The notes beneath the pieces are model-generated. The model searched no databases. It was not told where the DNA came from and saw nothing but the letters and a program-made list of their open reading frames with translations. A stretch of 7,759 bases of DNA from Lachnospiraceae bacterium (GTDB taxonomy: Bacteria; Bacillota; Clostridia; Lachnospirales; Lachnospiraceae): NCBI GenBank assembly GCA_017613225.1, contig JAGAEH010000230.1:1-7759 (forward strand), read 5' to 3'. The translations under genes and the position numbers were made by a program. Shown here piece after piece: positions 5,960-7,759 of the stretch. The stretch's first letter is position 1, and each line of letters opens with the position of its first letter.

Positions 5960-6736
5960 ATGGATCTTAAATCAATGGTGCAGACGATCTTCAGTCCGGA
6001 AAACCTGGCAAAAATGACCAAGGATACCGGCCTGGGGACAGATGAGGTAAAAAGTGTCATAGGGAAGGCGGTGCCTTTCCTGGCAAATGCGGATAATAAA
6101 GAAAAGGGCGAGGCGGAGGCCATCCGCGCCATCTCCGAAGAGGCCGGCGTCTCCGAGGGCGGAACCAAGTCCGTCCTCACCGACATGCTCCCCCTGCTGA
6201 TGGGGCTGATGGGCGGCGGAACCGACAGCGGAAGTACGCTGGACAGTGCCTTTGGCGGGAGCGCGGCTGCGGGCGGCAATACCCTGGACAGTGCCTTTGC
6301 CGGGAATGCGGCTGTGGGCGGCAATACCCTGGACAGCGCCTTCGGCGGAAACACGGCCGTAGGCGGAAATCCCCTGGGCAGTCTTTTTGGCGGCAGCGCG
6401 CAGGGAGTGGATCTCTCCGGCGGCAGCGCCGTTGACGCCAGCTCCTTTGGCGGAGACAGCGCCGGGGGCATGGACATGTTCAGCATGCTCTCCAGCCTGT
6501 TCGGCGGCATGGATTCCGGCGGCGCGGACATGAGCGACCTGTTCGGCGGCATGCTGGGCGGCGGCCAGGAACTGACGGTGGAGCAGGGCTCCGTACCGAA
6601 TGCCGCGCCTACGGTGGACCAGGCTTTCCAGCAGCCCGTGCAGCAGGCGGCGGAGCAGGTGCAGGAAGAGGTCCAGGAAGAGAGCGCCGGCGGCCTGCTT
6701 GGCTTGCTTGACAGCCTGTTCGGGAGAAATAAATAA
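5960..6736 (+). CDS. DUF937-like protein with glycine-rich 15-residue tandem repeats
   Basis: The 258-residue product begins with a helical region (1-86) containing two related halves: TGLGTDEVKSVIGKAVPFL (23-41) and AGVSEGGTKSVLTDMLPLL (62-80). This matches the duplicated pattern of DUF937/YidB-like proteins, whose function is poorly known. From residue 93 come four tandem 15-residue units of the form TLDSAFGGNxAVGGN; the fourth (138-152) is degenerate. The rest is Gly/Ser/Met-rich, then Gln/Glu-rich (QQPVQQAAEQVQEEVQEE), ending in a short amphipathic helix GGLLGLLDSLFGRNK. There is no signal peptide or membrane segment. The long middle is likely disordered. The ATG at 5960 has AAGGAG seven bases upstream (5947-5952). 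It has its own promoter overlapping the previous gene's stop. The DUF937 link rests on the N-terminal pattern only. Confidence 0.82.
   Translation: MDLKSMVQTIFSPENLAKMTKDTGLGTDEVKSVIGKAVPFLANADNKEKGEAEAIRAISEEAGVSEGGTKSVLTDMLPLLMGLMGGGTDSGSTLDSAFGGSAAAGGNTLDSAFAGNAAVGGNTLDSAFGGNTAVGGNPLGSLFGGSAQGVDLSGGSAVDASSFGGDSAGGMDMFSMLSSLFGGMDSGGADMSDLFGGMLGGGQELTVEQGSVPNAAPTVDQAFQQPVQQAAEQVQEEVQEESAGGLLGLLDSLFGRNK
6236..6415 (+). repeat. four 45-bp tandem repeats inside the DUF937-like gene
   Basis: Units begin at 6236, 6281, 6326 and 6371. The first three encode TLDSAFGGSAAAGGN, TLDSAFAGNAAVGGN and TLDSAFGGNTAVGGN. The fourth (PLGSLFGGSAQGVDL) has diverged. The 45-base period keeps the frame, so copy-number change would lengthen or shorten the protein without breaking it. 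Confidence 0.88.
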
Positions 6737-6763
6737 GGCGGACCAAAACAGAAACGGACGCGG

Positions 6764-6801
6764 ACAGACGGTGCAGTATCAATGGCTGCACCGCCTGTTT
6801 T
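6764..6801 (+). terminator. hairpin terminator after the DUF937-like gene
   Basis: CGGTGCAG (6769-6776) pairs with CTGCACCG (6786-6793) around a nine-base loop. One mismatch below it, ACAG (6764-6767) pairs with CTGT (6795-6798), and the stem leads into TTTT (6798-6801). It lies 27 bases after the stop, a normal place for an intrinsic terminator. Confidence 0.65.
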
Positions 6802-6813
6802 AAACAAAACAGG
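6794..6813. repeat. 8-bp inverted repeat overlapping the terminator tail
   Basis: CCTGTTTT (6794-6801) and AAAACAGG (6806-6813) can pair over an AAAC loop. The left arm is also the 3' arm and T tract of the hairpin at 6764-6801, so the two structures exclude each other. A third copy of the pairing sequence, AAAACAG, lies at 6745-6751. Confidence 0.5.
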
Positions 6814-6838
6814 ATCATCGATCGAGAAAGGAGCATCC

Positions 6839-7702
6839 ATGCGCCAACTGACCATCAGACGGGAGAAGGCCTGGCTGAACAGCGGAAAAACAGATCATGT
6901 GTACATTGAGGACCCGTCAAGCAGCGAGGCTACGATCGACGGCACGCTCTGCCGCAAACTGGGGGAACTGAAAAACGGCGGGGAGCTGAGCCTCACCATA
7001 GGAGACGAAGCTGCCAGGGTCTTTGTCGTCACCGGCAGGCGTAAGAAGAACAAAAGCAGCAGCATCAGGTGGCTGCCCGCGGGACAGGAGAACATCATCC
7101 TTACCGGAACACATCAGCTTGCCCTCGGTGTGAACGGGGAGTTCCAGTTTATCGATGACACTTCCCCCGAAGGCGCGAAACAGAGAAAAAAAGCCAACAA
7201 GAGATACATGCTGTATATCATAGTGTTCGCTTTTCTGCTCACCCTTGGCAGAAATCTGGCCAAGTCTGTTTTCAGCAGCGACAGGGCCAAAGAATTCACC
7301 TCCGGCGGCATGACCATTACGCTGACGAAGGCCTTTTCCGTCAAGGACAAAATTTCGGACGAGGATGTGGGATTCTATTCAAACAACGTTCTGGTGCTGG
7401 CATATGAGGAGACCTTCGAGGAAACGCCGGGGATCGAACCGCTGACGGCGGAAGAGTATGCGGTACTGCTGGCGAAGGTGAACGGTCTGTCCGAAAAGGA
7501 TGTGAAAAGCGGAGAGATCCCGTCGATGGACTATGAGGCCAAAGATGAAGAATCAGGGAAGAGCTATAAGTACCGGATCTTCATCTATAAGACGGAAGAT
7601 GCTTTCTGGAACGTTCAGTTCATCACGTTCGCGGATTCCTTCAGCAAGTACGAAGAGAAGATCAATACCTGGGCGTCTTCGGTACGCTTCTCCGCGGATT
7701 GA
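6839..7702 (+). CDS. bitopic membrane protein with PsbP/DcrB-like extracytoplasmic domain (tentative)
   Basis: The family is not recognised with certainty. The 287-residue product has an N-terminal soluble part (1-108) rich in beta-type sequence with a basic patch GRRKKNKSSS (66-75). A basic stretch QRKKANKRY leads into one membrane helix at about 122-144. The C-terminal part (153-287) would lie outside the cell: it begins SGGMTITLTKAFSVKD, contains LTAEEYAVLLAKVNGL (192-207), then KSYKYRIFIYKTEDAFWNVQFITFADS and ends KINTWASSVRFS. This order (short strand pair, helix, strand pair with FW-VQF, final helix and strand) recalls the PsbP/DcrB/LpqN-type fold seen in many Firmicutes lipoproteins; that is an inference. 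The ATG at 6839 has AAAGGAG (6827-6833) five bases upstream; the earlier in-frame ATG at 6782 sits in the terminator loop and has no ribosome binding site. No clear promoter is seen between the terminator and the start. Confidence 0.83.
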   Translation: MRQLTIRREKAWLNSGKTDHVYIEDPSSSEATIDGTLCRKLGELKNGGELSLTIGDEAARVFVVTGRRKKNKSSSIRWLPAGQENIILTGTHQLALGVNGEFQFIDDTSPEGAKQRKKANKRYMLYIIVFAFLLTLGRNLAKSVFSSDRAKEFTSGGMTITLTKAFSVKDKISDEDVGFYSNNVLVLAYEETFEETPGIEPLTAEEYAVLLAKVNGLSEKDVKSGEIPSMDYEAKDEESGKSYKYRIFIYKTEDAFWNVQFITFADSFSKYEEKINTWASSVRFSAD

Positions 7703-7710
7703 TACGGAAC

Positions 7711-7759
7711 ACACAGGGACACACAGGGACGGTCCTTTTGTGTTAGCGTGCTAACACAA
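7711..7759. repeat. REP-like palindromic element, cut by the window edge
   Basis: A 10-bp direct repeat ACACAGGGAC occurs twice at 7711-7730. GGACGGTCC (7727-7735 region) and TTTT follow, then a perfect inverted repeat: TTGTGTTAGC (7738-7747) and GCTAACACAA (7750-7759) around GT. The window stops exactly at the end of the palindrome; if the element is symmetric, the next bases should complete AAGGACCGTCCC. From memory, GGGACGGT-CTTTTGTG sequences are dispersed intergenic repeats in Clostridia, sometimes next to REP-associated transposases. It could also act as a terminator for the 6839-7702 gene. Confidence 0.65.

Noticed and set aside
6236..6415. Possible CRISPR array or intergenic tandem repeat
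   Set aside because: The 45-bp units are contiguous, in frame and coding, with no spacers.
5767..6855. 362-codon minus-strand open frame rich in Pro/Ser opposite the repeat gene
   Set aside because: Its repeats merely mirror the 45-bp repeats of the plus-strand gene, and the plus-strand frame has promoter, ribosome binding site and a plausible DUF937 pattern.

Overview
The window looks like chromosomal DNA from a GC-rich member of the Clostridia, most likely Lachnospiraceae or a close relative. The support is the gene order rpmE - DUF1385 - prmC - prfA, strong GGAGG-type ribosome binding sites, consensus sigma-A promoters, and small multi-domain membrane or secreted proteins of a kind common in gut Firmicutes. 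The genus is an inference that the sequence alone cannot settle.

Region 1 (1-4026, all + strand) is housekeeping. It opens with the 3' end of an alanine-type PLP aminotransferase (1-288). A clear extended -10 promoter (352-380) then drives rpmE (438-647), which ends in a hairpin terminator (658-701). Next come the DUF1385 membrane protein (737-1666), prmC (1663-2511) and prfA (2504-3577), tightly packed and overlapping by 4 and 8 bases. PrmC methylates the GGQ glutamine of the release factor encoded immediately after it, so enzyme and substrate are translationally coupled. A small signal-peptide plus single-membrane-segment protein (3613-3918) follows 35 bases later with no terminator between, so it probably rides on the same transcript. 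A perfect 13-bp hairpin (3995-4026) closes the unit and also serves the convergent gene.

Region 2 (4046-7702) is accessory and mostly unrecognised. A minus-strand gene (4046-5089) encodes a Lys/Ala-rich, then acidic, then four-helix membrane protein with a C-terminal His/Cys motif that looks zinc-binding. It has a near-consensus promoter (5124-5151). Facing away from it is a GTG-started gene (5304-5906) with features of a papain/C39-type cysteine peptidase, driven by an extended -10 promoter. Its stop codon lies inside the -35 box of the next gene (5960-6736), a DUF937-like protein carrying four 15-residue (45-bp) tandem repeats. After a hairpin region, a bitopic membrane protein (6839-7702) with an extracytoplasmic domain resembling PsbP/DcrB-type folds completes the set. 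Four promoters and three terminators are supportable, so the last four genes appear to be separate transcription units rather than one operon.

The window ends in a palindrome-rich element (about 7711-7759) that resembles a REP-type dispersed repeat cut by the window edge. A short relative of its AGGGACGGTYCC core sits at 297-310. No tRNA, rRNA, CRISPR array or intact transposon was seen. I found no convincing new multi-gene system. The most unusual items are the minus-strand membrane protein, the orphan cysteine-peptidase-like protein with its promoter overlap, and the repeat element.
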